A stretch of DNA of 64,000 nt, taken from assembly GCA_965205225.1 (NCBI GenBank), contig CBDBFZ010000002.1, forward strand, positions 992,001 through 1,056,000. The letters run 5' to 3'. Positions 54,578-63,764 of this stretch are shown one piece after another. Under the pieces are notes generated by a model that was not told the DNA's origin, made no database searches, and saw only the letters and a program-made list of their open reading frames with translations. The number at the start of each line of letters is the position of its first letter. Within the stretch, counting starts at the first letter, position 1. Position numbers and translations under genes: made by a program. The stretch comes from Litorimonas sp965205225 (GTDB lineage Bacteria; Pseudomonadota; Alphaproteobacteria; Caulobacterales; Maricaulaceae).

Positions 54578-56881
54578 TTATTCTTTTTGCGCTTCTAACT
54601 GCGTCAATTGGCCGGGAGCATACGTTCTGACGACTTTAATTGCTTCCTTTGTAGCCAAGATAAGATCCTCTTCAACGTGGGGCGTATCGTCTATCTTTCC
54701 TCCGTGGCAGAGGTCTTGGATCAGCGTGCTCTTGATCTCGATATCGTGGTCATCTAGGATCAGTTTTACGAAGTCTCCGAATTGCTTCTTATCTGGCTGA
54801 ACAAATTTTCCGATGCTCTCTATTACGGAGCGTATGGAGTTCGGCGTTGTATGATCCGGCGTACCGCCTTGGCTGACAGCATAGACATCTTGAAGTTGAA
54901 GGGAATGTGGCGTGGCGAATGCCTCTTGGCTTCTGAGCTGATGTGTTGTTGGTCCCGCAACAAGTTGATACAGACTGCGGGCGTCAACGAGTTTGTTGGT
55001 TGAGGCCACGTTATAAAAATAGTTATTATGCGTCAGGATCAACATTTTTGGCTTATGCCAAGTGCTTTCGAGATTGAAGCCAATCTCTCCATCTTGGGAA
55101 ATTCGCAGACGCTTCAGGCACATGATGATCGAATAGATATAGTCAAAAGACATTGATGTCACTGGATCATCAAATACGAAGTATAGTTTTTTATAGTCGT
55201 CATTCGATTCAACGCGCAGATGTGTCTGGGTGATGAAATAGCAAAACGCCATGATGGATTTTTCACCGTCGCTGAGCGTTCGGTCCCCGCCGCGTAACAT
55301 CTCCTTATTATTTCGGTTTACCTTAAAATTGGTTTTGTCGAATGAATATTTGTCACGAAAGAAACGTGTCATAAGCGCTGAAAACGTATCCGCGACACGT
55401 TCTCGCGCAGGCGCTTTGTCTCCGTGATTTTTTGCCATTGCTTCATAATCGGTCTCAAGCTTGGCAATATCTTTTGCCAAGGTTCTGAGATTTTTAATAT
55501 CTGCGGCTTGATCCTCGGCGAAATCATTCAACAAGACTCTACAGGCTAAAGATTGAAGTTTGCGACGCTCACTTGTTCTATCGCTGACGAGGTCTAAGAG
55601 CTTGTTTATAAGGCCATTGTTATCGACCAACGCTGACTGAATGCTCTGGATAGCTGATTGTTTAATCTTTGGGCAATCTACTGTTTCATCGAGTTGATTG
55701 CGTTTTGTTTCAAGCGCGTCGCGAAGCTCCTTAAAATAATCAGTCAACTGATCAAGGTGGCCAGAAAAGTCAATTAAATCCTTATCTTTCATGGTCGGAA
55801 AATATTCTTTCAAGGCGTCAAAATCGATCTTACTCTTTTGACCATTGTGCCGTAGTTGAGAGACCGTTGAAGTTGCGGTTTCAATGCCCTTGATAGCGCT
55901 CTTTATCCGAGCTTTGTGACGCGCTTCTTCGTCCTCAAAATAGGCCTTGTAGGCGGCAATCGCATCAAGCCCAACGGCATTGAGTTCTTGTGTACAAAGA
56001 GGACAATGATCTTTCTTTGATCTTAGTTTGCTCAGACCAAATTCAAAAAACTCCGGTTTTTCAGAGATGCGGGCTTTGAATGATTCTTCGACGGTCGACA
56101 TACTTGTTAATGTGGTTAGAACTTCGTGAGCAGGTCTAACGTCGAATGAGAAATCAAATTCTAACTTGTTCGGCGTGGTAGGGTCCGGCGGAAGAGTTTT
56201 GAAGACATTGTAACTGTCAAGCAGCGACTCGACGCTCGAAAGAGATGTGTCTGCTGAAAAGGGCACCGGCAGAAAATAACCGTCCGGTGAAAGAGATTTG
56301 AATGCCCCGAGAGACGCGATGATTGCGAAATCTGTTTTTAGCTTTCCTCTGGCGGCATCGAAATCTTTGTCGATTTTCTGTCTTAGCTCAACTTTATCAT
56401 TCTTTTTGGAAGAAATTGTCGTTGCAAGCGTGTCGAGTTCCGCATTTTCTTTCCCGATAATTATCTCATGGGTAATCTCGCCATCGAGTTCTTCCAGCTT
56501 GTTTCGGATTTCATCATCAACATAGTCTTCTGAGAAAATGTGAAAGAGGTAAGCGGGATTGGATCGTGACACTGCTGATGATTTTATGCAGAGTTCGATG
56601 CCTCCGATTTCGGCATCACCCTCAAACAACTTGAAGTGACCTTTCCCGGTTTCCGCCTCTTCGGACACGAGCAAATTCGGAATTTCAATATCCGCAATAC
56701 TGGTGTTAGCTTTTCCATCCATGTGCCGTAAAGCCCGCGCGATAAATGATTTACCAGATCCCTTTCGGGCAAAAATAAGGTTCTGTTTTCCGTCCGAGAG
56801 CACGTGATCAAGCTGCATTATGGGGCCGATATGCTCTGCTCGAATTTTGAGTTTTGGCTTTGTTTTGGGTGAGGTATTCAC
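54578..56881 (-). CDS. RloC/PrrC-like ABC ATPase with zinc hook, candidate anticodon nuclease
   Basis: 767 residues of the AAA_13 type. Walker A is LIFARKGSGKSFIARAL near 38, a long coiled coil (about 130-480) is interrupted by CPLCTQEL near 295 (CxxC zinc hook as in RloC and Rad50), the ABC signature LSDGEKSIMAF is near 534, Walker B LYFVFDDPVTS near 566 and H-loop ILTHNN near 613. After the ATPase comes SIRSVIESIGKF near 684 and QDLCHGG near 722. The R-x3-E and later H match the ACNase triad of PrrC/RloC. Such enzymes cut tRNA anticodon loops when DNA restriction is inhibited or DNA is damaged. Lying next to res-mod supports this. Other AAA_13 proteins share much of this pattern, so nuclease activity is inferred. 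Confidence 0.7.
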   Translation of the reverse strand: MNTSPKTKPKLKIRAEHIGPIMQLDHVLSDGKQNLIFARKGSGKSFIARALRHMDGKANTSIADIEIPNLLVSEEAETGKGHFKLFEGDAEIGGIELCIKSSAVSRSNPAYLFHIFSEDYVDDEIRNKLEELDGEITHEIIIGKENAELDTLATTISSKKNDKVELRQKIDKDFDAARGKLKTDFAIIASLGAFKSLSPDGYFLPVPFSADTSLSSVESLLDSYNVFKTLPPDPTTPNKLEFDFSFDVRPAHEVLTTLTSMSTVEESFKARISEKPEFFEFGLSKLRSKKDHCPLCTQELNAVGLDAIAAYKAYFEDEEARHKARIKSAIKGIETATSTVSQLRHNGQKSKIDFDALKEYFPTMKDKDLIDFSGHLDQLTDYFKELRDALETKRNQLDETVDCPKIKQSAIQSIQSALVDNNGLINKLLDLVSDRTSERRKLQSLACRVLLNDFAEDQAADIKNLRTLAKDIAKLETDYEAMAKNHGDKAPARERVADTFSALMTRFFRDKYSFDKTNFKVNRNNKEMLRGGDRTLSDGEKSIMAFCYFITQTHLRVESNDDYKKLYFVFDDPVTSMSFDYIYSIIMCLKRLRISQDGEIGFNLESTWHKPKMLILTHNNYFYNVASTNKLVDARSLYQLVAGPTTHQLRSQEAFATPHSLQLQDVYAVSQGGTPDHTTPNSIRSVIESIGKFVQPDKKQFGDFVKLILDDHDIEIKSTLIQDLCHGGKIDDTPHVEEDLILATKEAIKVVRTYAPGQLTQLEAQKE

Positions 56882-57060
56882 TTTTCTAATCCGATGATCG
56901 TGAGTGCTGCGCGGGAATGGTTTGGCTGGTGGCGTGATGCCTAATCAATAGTCGGCAGGCAAGCTCACTGTTGTGTCAGAGCGTTGCAAATATCTCTAAG
57001 ACAGTGAACCAGTTGACGTCAGGATTCTGTAAGATCTGAAAAACTTGATCAAGCGTGCCT
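56882..57060. other. Region upstream of the RloC-like gene
   Basis: About 180 bases without a gene between the island's first gene and an IS6 remnant. It must contain the promoter of the RloC-like gene; none is clear. Confidence 0.35.
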
Positions 57061-57585
57061 GTGTTATTATCAGTGTCGAGGGTCTGCTCGCCGGGCGCGG
57101 CGTCATTGTCAGTCGGGACAGCGTTCGACACTGGTTCAACCGGTTTGGCCGACACTTTGCCGACGGCATCAGGCGGGACTGCCGCGAGCCCCGCGCGAAA
57201 AATAGCATCCGGACGCGGTGATCATCCTGACCGGCGACAAGACAGGCTGGCTCTGGCGCGCGATCAACGCGGCAGGAGATATCTTCGATATTCTGATACA
57301 GTCGTTCCGGAATGCGGCGGCTGTGACGGTCCGGTGCGGACCACCGGGCGCACAAGAATCCGGACAATAGGGCCGAGGTCTCTCACCGTCCAACATGACG
57401 GCGCGAGACAATCATGGGCCGTGTCAAGTCACCCCGGCAGGCCCGGAGGCTCTCTTCCGCTCATGGCCAGATCAACGTCCTCCGACATTAAGGCACTGCT
57501 AACGGGTCAGAATTTGTGTGATTGGCGTGTGCAAATGCATTTACACGCTGTGATTACGTGTGGATCTGCCCGGATCTCATATCGC
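57061..57585 (+). mobile_element. IS6-family transposase remnant
   Basis: Plus-strand pieces in changing frames: VSRDSVRHWFNRFGRHFADCIRRD, HPDAVIILTGDKTGWLWRAIN and DIFDILIQSFRN (start of the DDE domain), then a jump to NRAEVSHRPT and RETIMGRVKSPRQARRL and finally ANAFTRCDY. These are the N- and C-terminal parts of an IS6 (IS240-type) transposase with the centre deleted and several shifts. It marks the far end of the defence island. Confidence 0.75.
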
Positions 57586-57719
57586 ATCGGTCTGACAGTG
57601 ATACTGAAATTGAACCCTGAACTACGGACTTAAACGCTGCAATTGACACTTGGTTAATCCATGTTATTAAACTGACAGTCTGACGCTTAATGATATGCGC
57701 AGGAAAATAGGGGAAAAAT

Positions 57720-58052
57720 ATGTCTATAGCAAAAATTGTGTGGCTTGTGAGTGCACTGGGTGCTGTGGCTCTGAGTTTTGTAAACACCGGATATGAAGCA
57801 GCCATATTGGCTGTTCTGGGTCTGGCGAGTGGTTGGTTCCTTAGCGAGGATCATCGACGCGGCGTCATCATTGGCGCTATATTCCTGATGGCTGGCGGGG
57901 CTGCCTCGCTCAATGGAATTCCTGGAATCGGTACATATCTAGGTCTGATTCTTGTCAGCCTTGGCGCTGTGTTTAGCGGCGCATCCATTATGGCAATTGT
58001 TCGCACCTTGATTGAGCGGATTATGCCGGGAAACAGTTCGACTGCCGATTAA
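57720..58052 (+). CDS. Small hypothetical membrane protein
   Basis: 110 residues with three or four hydrophobic helices (IVWLVSALGAVALSFV, AAILAVLGLASGWFL, GVIIGAIFLMAGGAASL, LGLILVSLGAVFSGASIMAI). No domain recognised. GGGGAAAA lies just before the ATG. An independent gene between the island and carB; codon use looks normal and the frame is uninterrupted. Confidence 0.6.
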   Translation: MSIAKIVWLVSALGAVALSFVNTGYEAAILAVLGLASGWFLSEDHRRGVIIGAIFLMAGGAASLNGIPGIGTYLGLILVSLGAVFSGASIMAIVRTLIERIMPGNSSTAD

Positions 58053-58502
58053 ATCCATAGGCGGATATAAAAATATCAGAATCTATACTGAAAATGTAAC
58101 CTGAAGACACGTTTTCAGTATTAATCGGGGGGAGTCGGTCGAAGTAAGTCCGACTCTCTCAAATATAATGCGCTTCTATGAAAATGCGGGCGATTAAGTG
58201 CTGATGAAATTTTCGCCAGACTGAAATTCGTTGAGGCAATTAGTGCGGAAGCGCTATTTGCCAATCGATGAAAGCTTTGATGCCCCCTCAGACCATGACC
58301 GCATAAGCGGGCGGGCGTCGGGGCGCCGTCCATCGCGATAATCCACGGCTCTTTATGCCCATTTTCCGACGCGTAGACCTTCTCATCGTCGGGGGACTGG
58401 TTTGGTAAATTCTTCTGAAACCATATCGGGCACTGCAGCACATCCAATCAGAAGGCTGTCATACAGGCAGAGCGGAATGGCTGGCTTAATCATATTATCC
58501 TG
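58053..58502 (-). other. Degenerate stretch, possibly an IS4-type transposase remnant
   Basis: About 450 bases downstream of carB. On the minus strand near 58370-58290 a piece reads NGHKEPWIIAMDGAPTPARL and, with a shift, GLRG, resembling the region before the catalytic Glu in some IS4-type transposases. The rest shows no gene. The match is short. Confidence 0.35.
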
Positions 58503-61500
58503 CTAACCTGCGGCAATGCTCTGCAGGCTCTCCACCTCATAGCCGCCCGCCTTCAATGCCTTGATTGCTTCGATTGTGGCGCGGCTGGCGGCGGCGGTCG
58601 TGAAATAGGGAATTTTCTGATCCAGCGCGGTTCGGCGCAGAGAGAAACTATCCTTGAGCGCCTGTTTGCCTTCGGTCGTATTGAAGACAAGCTGCACTTT
58701 GCCGTTCTTCATTGCATCGACAATATTCGGACGGCCTTCATGATATTTCTTGACGTAATCGACCGAGATCCCCTGCGCGCGCAGATATTTGGTCGTGCCG
58801 CCCGTCGCCATGATTGAGAAACCCATACCGACAAGCTCCCACGCGAGGTCCGCCATGAGCGGTTTGTCCGCTTCCTTGACCGAGATGAAGACTGTGCCTG
58901 CGCCGGGCAGAGTCACCCCGCCGCCGAGCTGCGATTTGGCAAATGCCACGCCAAACGTATCGGCCAGACCCATCACCTCACCGGTGGAGCGCATTTCCGG
59001 GCCGAGCACCGTATCGACACCGGGAAAGCGCGCGAACGGAAAGACCGCTTCCTTGACCGCAATATATTTCTGTGCCCCATCCCTTTCTGAAAGTGTGGTC
59101 AGGTCGAACTCGGAGAGTTTCTGTCCGACCATCACCTTGGCGGCAATATTGGTGATCGGAAGTCCAATCGCCTTCGCCACAAACGGTACGGTCCGGGATG
59201 CCCGCGGATTAACCTCGATGAGGTAGACCCTTTCCTGATCGCTATTGGCGTCCTTCACTGCGAACTGAATGTTCATCAAGCCGACGACGCCGAGCTCCAG
59301 AGCCAACGCGCGCGCCTCACGCCGCATGACGTCCTGTATGTTATCTGACAAGGTATAGGGCGGAAGCGAACAGGCGCTGTCACCGGAATGGACGCCGGCT
59401 TCCTCAATATGTTCCATAATGCCCGCGACGAATACATCTTCACCGTCGCAGATCGCATCAACATCAACCTCGACCGCGTCGCGCAGATACTGGTCGATAA
59501 GCAGTGGCGATTTGCCGGACACTTTCACGGCTTCGGTGATGTAGCGTTCCATCTCCGCATCATTATCGACGATTTCCATACCGCGCCCACCCAGCACGTT
59601 GGAGGGCCGCAATACGACCGGATAGCCGACCCGACCGACCGCTTCGCGCGCATCCTTGGCGTCGCGCGCAATGGCGTTATTGGGTTGGCGCAGACCCAGC
59701 TTTTCGACCAGCGCCTTGAAGCGTTCGCGATCTTCGGCGCGGTCCAGTGCGTCCGATTTGGTGCCGAGTAGCGGGATGCTCGCCTTTTCCAGCGCACCCG
59801 CGAGCTTGAGCGGAGTCTGACCCCCAAACTGCACGACCACGCCTAGTAACTCCTCGCTCACCATCTCGCCCTGGATCAATTCCAGCACGTCTTCTTCGGT
59901 CAGCGGTTCAAAATAGAGCCGGTCCGACGTGTCATAATCGGTCGAGACGGTTTCCGGATTGCAATTGACCATGATCGATTCGATGCCGAGATCGGCCATC
60001 GCATAAGCGGCGTGAACGCAGCAATAATCGAACTCGATCCCCTGGCCTATTCTATTGGGACCGCCACCCAGAATGACAACTTTCTGGTTGCTGGAGACTC
60101 GCGCTTCATTCTCGACCTTTCCTGGTTTCCCGGGCCGACCAAAACTCGGCGCCTCATAGGTCGAGTACATGTAGGGCGTCTTGGCCGCGAATTCGGCGGC
60201 GCAGGTATCGATCCGCTTATAGACGGGGCGCACACCCACTTTGTGTCGCACCTTCCGGACTTTTGATTCCTTTGTATCAGTCAACTCGCCAATACGCGCA
60301 TCGGAAAAACCTTCCGCCTTGATTGCGCGCCATTCGGATTCGGTCCGGGGCAGGCCCGTAACCTTCAGCCAGTCTTCGGCCCGGACCAGCGCTTCGATCT
60401 GGCGCAGGAACCACGGATCGACGGATGTATATTGGAAAATCTTTTCGACGCTCATCCCGTGACGAAACGCCTCCGCAATGACGAGCAGACGGTCAGGTGC
60501 CAGGATGGACAGGCGGGCTTTCAGCGCCGCCTTGAGCGCGTCCGGATCGGACGTATCCAAGTCTATTTCGTTTAGTCCCGTCAACCCTGTCTCCAATGAG
60601 CGGAGCGCTTTCTGAAAACTTTCAGCAAAGGTCCGGCCAATCGCCATCGCCTCACCGACCGATTTCATGGCAGTTGTCAGAACGGATTCAGCGCCGGGGA
60701 ATTTCTCGAACGCAAAGCGCGGGATCTTGGTGACAACATAATCGATCGTCGGCTCAAACGCGGCGGGCGTCGCGCCCGTAATGTCATTATCGAACTCATC
60801 CAGCGTATATCCAACCGCCAGCTTGGCCGCGATCTTGGCGATGGGAAAGCCGGTTGCCTTGGACGCCAGTGCAGAGGAGCGCGACACGCGCGGGTTCATT
60901 TCAATAACGACCATGCGGCCATCTTCCGGGTTGACCCCGAACTGGACGTTGGATCCGCCCGTTTCGACACCGATCTCGCGCAGGACGGCAATTGAGGCAT
61001 CGCGCATCCGCTGATATTCCTTGTCCGTCAGGGTCAGCGCCGGGGCGACAGTGATGGAGTCGCCCGTATGCACGCCCATCGGATCGATATTCTCGATGGA
61101 ACAGATGATAATGCAATTGTCCGCGCGGTCGCGCACGACCTCCATCTCATATTCTTTCCAGCCGAGCAGGCTCTCATCGACCAGCACCTGATTGGTCGGT
61201 GACGCCGAGAGGCCAGAGCGGATGATCTCGCGATATTCCTCGACATTATAAGCTACGCCGCCGCCCGTGCCGCCCATGGTGAAGGCAGGTCGGATGATGG
61301 CAGGCAGACCCGTATAGTCGAGCGCCGCCATGGCTTCGGCGACACCCGCCGTGATATCTACCTCACCGTCATCTCGGGTGGGCGCGGTGACAATGGTTGC
61401 ACGGGGGTTTTCCAAACCGATTTTGGTCATGGCTTTGGCGAAGCGTTCGCGGTTCTCGGCCTTATCGATCACGTCGGCTTTGGCACCAATCATTTCCACG

Positions 61501-61835
61501 CCATATTTATCGAGCACGTTCATCTGTTCCAACGCTAGGGCGCAGTTCAGCGCCGTCTGTCCGCCCATCGTTGGCAGCAGCGCGTCGGGCTTCTCAATCG
61601 CGATAATTTTCTCAACGATCTCGGGCGTGATCGGCTCAACATAGGTTGCATCCGCCATGTCCGAATCGGTCATAATGGTGGCGGGATTGGAATTGACGAG
61701 AATGACGCGGTAGCCCTCTTCCCGCAGAGTTTTGCAGGCCTGAACCCCGGAATAATCAAACTCGCACGCCTGCCCGATAATGATCGGCCCCGCCCCAATG
61801 ATGAGGATGGAGTGGATGTCGGTCCGCTTGGGCAT
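58503..61835 (-). CDS. carB: Carbamoyl-phosphate synthase large subunit
   Basis: 1110 residues. It makes carbamoyl phosphate from ammonia (passed on from CarA), bicarbonate and two ATP, for arginine and pyrimidines. Two ATP-grasp halves are visible. The first has ILIIGAGPIIIGQACEFDYS, PTMGGQTALN and GGTGGGVAYN; the second has VVILGGGPNRIGQGIEFDYC, QFGGQTPLKLA and LGGRGMEIV. The C-terminal MGS-like regulatory domain follows (LVGMGFSIMATGGTTKYL). Length is slightly above the 1073 of E. coli. ATG 61835. carA is not in the window. The frame is intact. Confidence 0.97.
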   Translation of the reverse strand: MPKRTDIHSILIIGAGPIIIGQACEFDYSGVQACKTLREEGYRVILVNSNPATIMTDSDMADATYVEPITPEIVEKIIAIEKPDALLPTMGGQTALNCALALEQMNVLDKYGVEMIGAKADVIDKAENRERFAKAMTKIGLENPRATIVTAPTRDDGEVDITAGVAEAMAALDYTGLPAIIRPAFTMGGTGGGVAYNVEEYREIIRSGLSASPTNQVLVDESLLGWKEYEMEVVRDRADNCIIICSIENIDPMGVHTGDSITVAPALTLTDKEYQRMRDASIAVLREIGVETGGSNVQFGVNPEDGRMVVIEMNPRVSRSSALASKATGFPIAKIAAKLAVGYTLDEFDNDITGATPAAFEPTIDYVVTKIPRFAFEKFPGAESVLTTAMKSVGEAMAIGRTFAESFQKALRSLETGLTGLNEIDLDTSDPDALKAALKARLSILAPDRLLVIAEAFRHGMSVEKIFQYTSVDPWFLRQIEALVRAEDWLKVTGLPRTESEWRAIKAEGFSDARIGELTDTKESKVRKVRHKVGVRPVYKRIDTCAAEFAAKTPYMYSTYEAPSFGRPGKPGKVENEARVSSNQKVVILGGGPNRIGQGIEFDYCCVHAAYAMADLGIESIMVNCNPETVSTDYDTSDRLYFEPLTEEDVLELIQGEMVSEELLGVVVQFGGQTPLKLAGALEKASIPLLGTKSDALDRAEDRERFKALVEKLGLRQPNNAIARDAKDAREAVGRVGYPVVLRPSNVLGGRGMEIVDNDAEMERYITEAVKVSGKSPLLIDQYLRDAVEVDVDAICDGEDVFVAGIMEHIEEAGVHSGDSACSLPPYTLSDNIQDVMRREARALALELGVVGLMNIQFAVKDANSDQERVYLIEVNPRASRTVPFVAKAIGLPITNIAAKVMVGQKLSEFDLTTLSERDGAQKYIAVKEAVFPFARFPGVDTVLGPEMRSTGEVMGLADTFGVAFAKSQLGGGVTLPGAGTVFISVKEADKPLMADLAWELVGMGFSIMATGGTTKYLRAQGISVDYVKKYHEGRPNIVDAMKNGKVQLVFNTTEGKQALKDSFSLRRTALDQKIPYFTTAAASRATIEAIKALKAGGYEVESLQSIAAG

Positions 61836-62100
61836 AGAAAACTCGGCTCTTTAGCGTCTGGGCAACAAAGCAAATTGTCGTCTGTTAATGAGATGACGGC
61901 CGAGTCGCAAGCGGGGGTATGGGAGCGCACACAGGAAACGCATTCCGCTCGAACACCCGATCAGCACTGGATTTTGCCATTCAGGCCTGCCAATTTTCAG
62001 CGCGGTTTTCCAGGCCGAATTTCTTCGGCGTCAAAACCCACGGTGCGGTTATAGTGCATTGCAAGCGACCCGCTAAGGCCCGGACGCTGACCCGTTACGT
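61836..62100. other. Intergenic region upstream of carB
   Basis: About 265 bases between carB and the broken nuclease gene (both minus strand). I see no gene, terminator or clear leader/attenuator. The carB promoter is expected here. Confidence 0.4.
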
Positions 62101-63764
62101 CACACTGATCATATAGTCATACTCACCACTGGCAGCATTGAGCTGATCGCGTAAATGATCAAGTGCCGAGAAATTTCGCTGAACTTCCTGAATCACGATC
62201 AGGTCGCAACGGACGCAGAAGCGTTCAATCATACGCGTTGCGCCCGCGCTTCGTTTCAGATCCCCAGAACTATCCAGTAACGCGCCGAATTTACTAATAT
62301 GGAGGCCTCTAAAAACCATGCATTTTGTGGTGTGATCTGATTTACTGGTTTTGGGAGGATTTTATGATGCACGCGCCTGGATTGTTTGACTTGTCGGATC
62401 ATCTTGCTCGCTTATCGGCGACAGGTGATCCGCTTGAAGCGCTAGAGTGTCATGTGGACTTTGAGGCTTTCCGAACTGTTCTGATGGAAGCCCTCGGTTA
62501 TGGTGTTCGCGCCAAGGGCGGTCGGCCACCCTATGATCCGGTCACGATGTTCAAGGTGCTTGTTCTGGCGTCGATGCACAATCTGAGTGATGAACGGATG
62601 GAATTTCTGATCCGGGATCGTTTAAGTTGGCTGCGGTTTCTGAGGTTTGAGATCGGTGAACCGACCCCGGACCAAAAGACGATTTGGCTGTTCCGTGAAA
62701 AGCTGACCCAGGAAAAGCTGACCCAGTCTGGTGCTTTCAAATCTCTGTTTGCCGCTTTTGAAGAGCAACTCTGCAAGCGCGGCTACAAACCCACGGGAGG
62801 TCAGATCGTGGATGCCACTTTGGTGTCAGCGCCGCGCCAACGGATGAAGAAAGAAGAGAAAGAGCGGGCCAGGGCGGGTGAAAGCGCGTCCGCTATCTGG
62901 CGCGGGCGATCCTGCCAGGGCCGCACAGAAAGACACCGACGCACGAGCGGTGGTCAGCTATTCCAGGGCGCGAAAGACCGCAGAAGGGGAACAGGACGCA
63001 GGCCTTGTCGACATTTCCATCCCTCACTTTGGGTACAAGAACCATATCAGTATTGACCGGAAATGGCGCTTTGTCCGGGGAGAGACCTGTACCCATGCGG
63101 CCCGCTATGATGGGCACGAACTGACATCGGTTCTGGATGCCACCAACAGCTCAAAGTCTGTTTGGGCGGATACAGCTTATCGCTCAGCCAAAAACGAAGC
63201 CTGGCTGAAAGCGCAGGGCTATCGTTCAAACATCCATCGAAAGAAGCCCCGCGGTAAACCGATGGCAAAGCACATTCGGCGCGGCAATGCGACCCGCTCC
63301 TCCATCCGTGCCTGTGTTGAACATGTCTTCGGATATGAGAAAGGGCCGATGGCGATCACGATCCGCTCAATCGGCCAGGCGCTCAATCGGCCAGGGCCGC
63401 TGGCCGGATCACCATGGCCAAGCTAAGCTACAACTTCCGCCGCCTCGTTTTCCATGAGCGACGACAGCCCATAGCCTGATTCTGTTCAAAATCCGGATCC
63501 CCCCACTTATGCGGGCCAAAATCATGCCAAAATACGCCTGTGGACACGCATTCGTCACTCTATGAAGCCTGACCTGAGAGCCGATTATAAAATTCGCCTC
63601 TATACTGGCCCCAAAACCCTGTTCTTCGAGGTGTCCATATTTCAGCTTGAAAATAGGACGGAGCCATCGCGCCGCTCAGATATGTCGAACATTTCCGCAT
63701 TATCGGGGTCATCCAGAAAGTCCTCAACCGTCTCCCATTCGGATTCCGTAAACGATCGTGCCAT
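62095..63764 (-). pseudogene. Endonuclease/exonuclease/phosphatase family gene, split by IS5-group copy 3
   Basis: ATG 63764 starts MARSFTESEWETVEDFLDD and reaches GSVLFSS, then TGA where relatives have Trp (SSWNI). The IS follows with ATAT duplicated at both edges. Beyond it the frame continues NISKFGALLDSSGDLKRS and RCDLIVIQEVQRNFSALDHL, the EEP-domain start with catalytic Glu (QEV), ending YDYMISVT at 62095 without the rest of the domain. Nonsense mutation, insertion and 3' truncation all make it dead. Confidence 0.75.
62301..63636 (+). mobile_element. IS5-group insertion sequence, copy 3 (transposase frameshifted)
   Basis: 1336 bp, with the same ends as copies 1 and 2, and a 4-bp target duplication ATAT at 62297-62300 and 63637-63640. 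Two differences from copy 2: a 15-bp tandem duplication (GAAAAGCTGACCCAG twice at about 62696-62725) adding five residues, and the same GCGCGGGCG variant as copy 1 at about 62900, which adds one net base and breaks the transposase into 62325-63056 and 62878-63426. Confidence 0.93.

Noticed and set aside
42303..57600. Direct repeat of the tRNA-Leu 3' end as an island att pair
   Set aside because: No second copy was found by eye in 56800-58500, so an att pair cannot be claimed.
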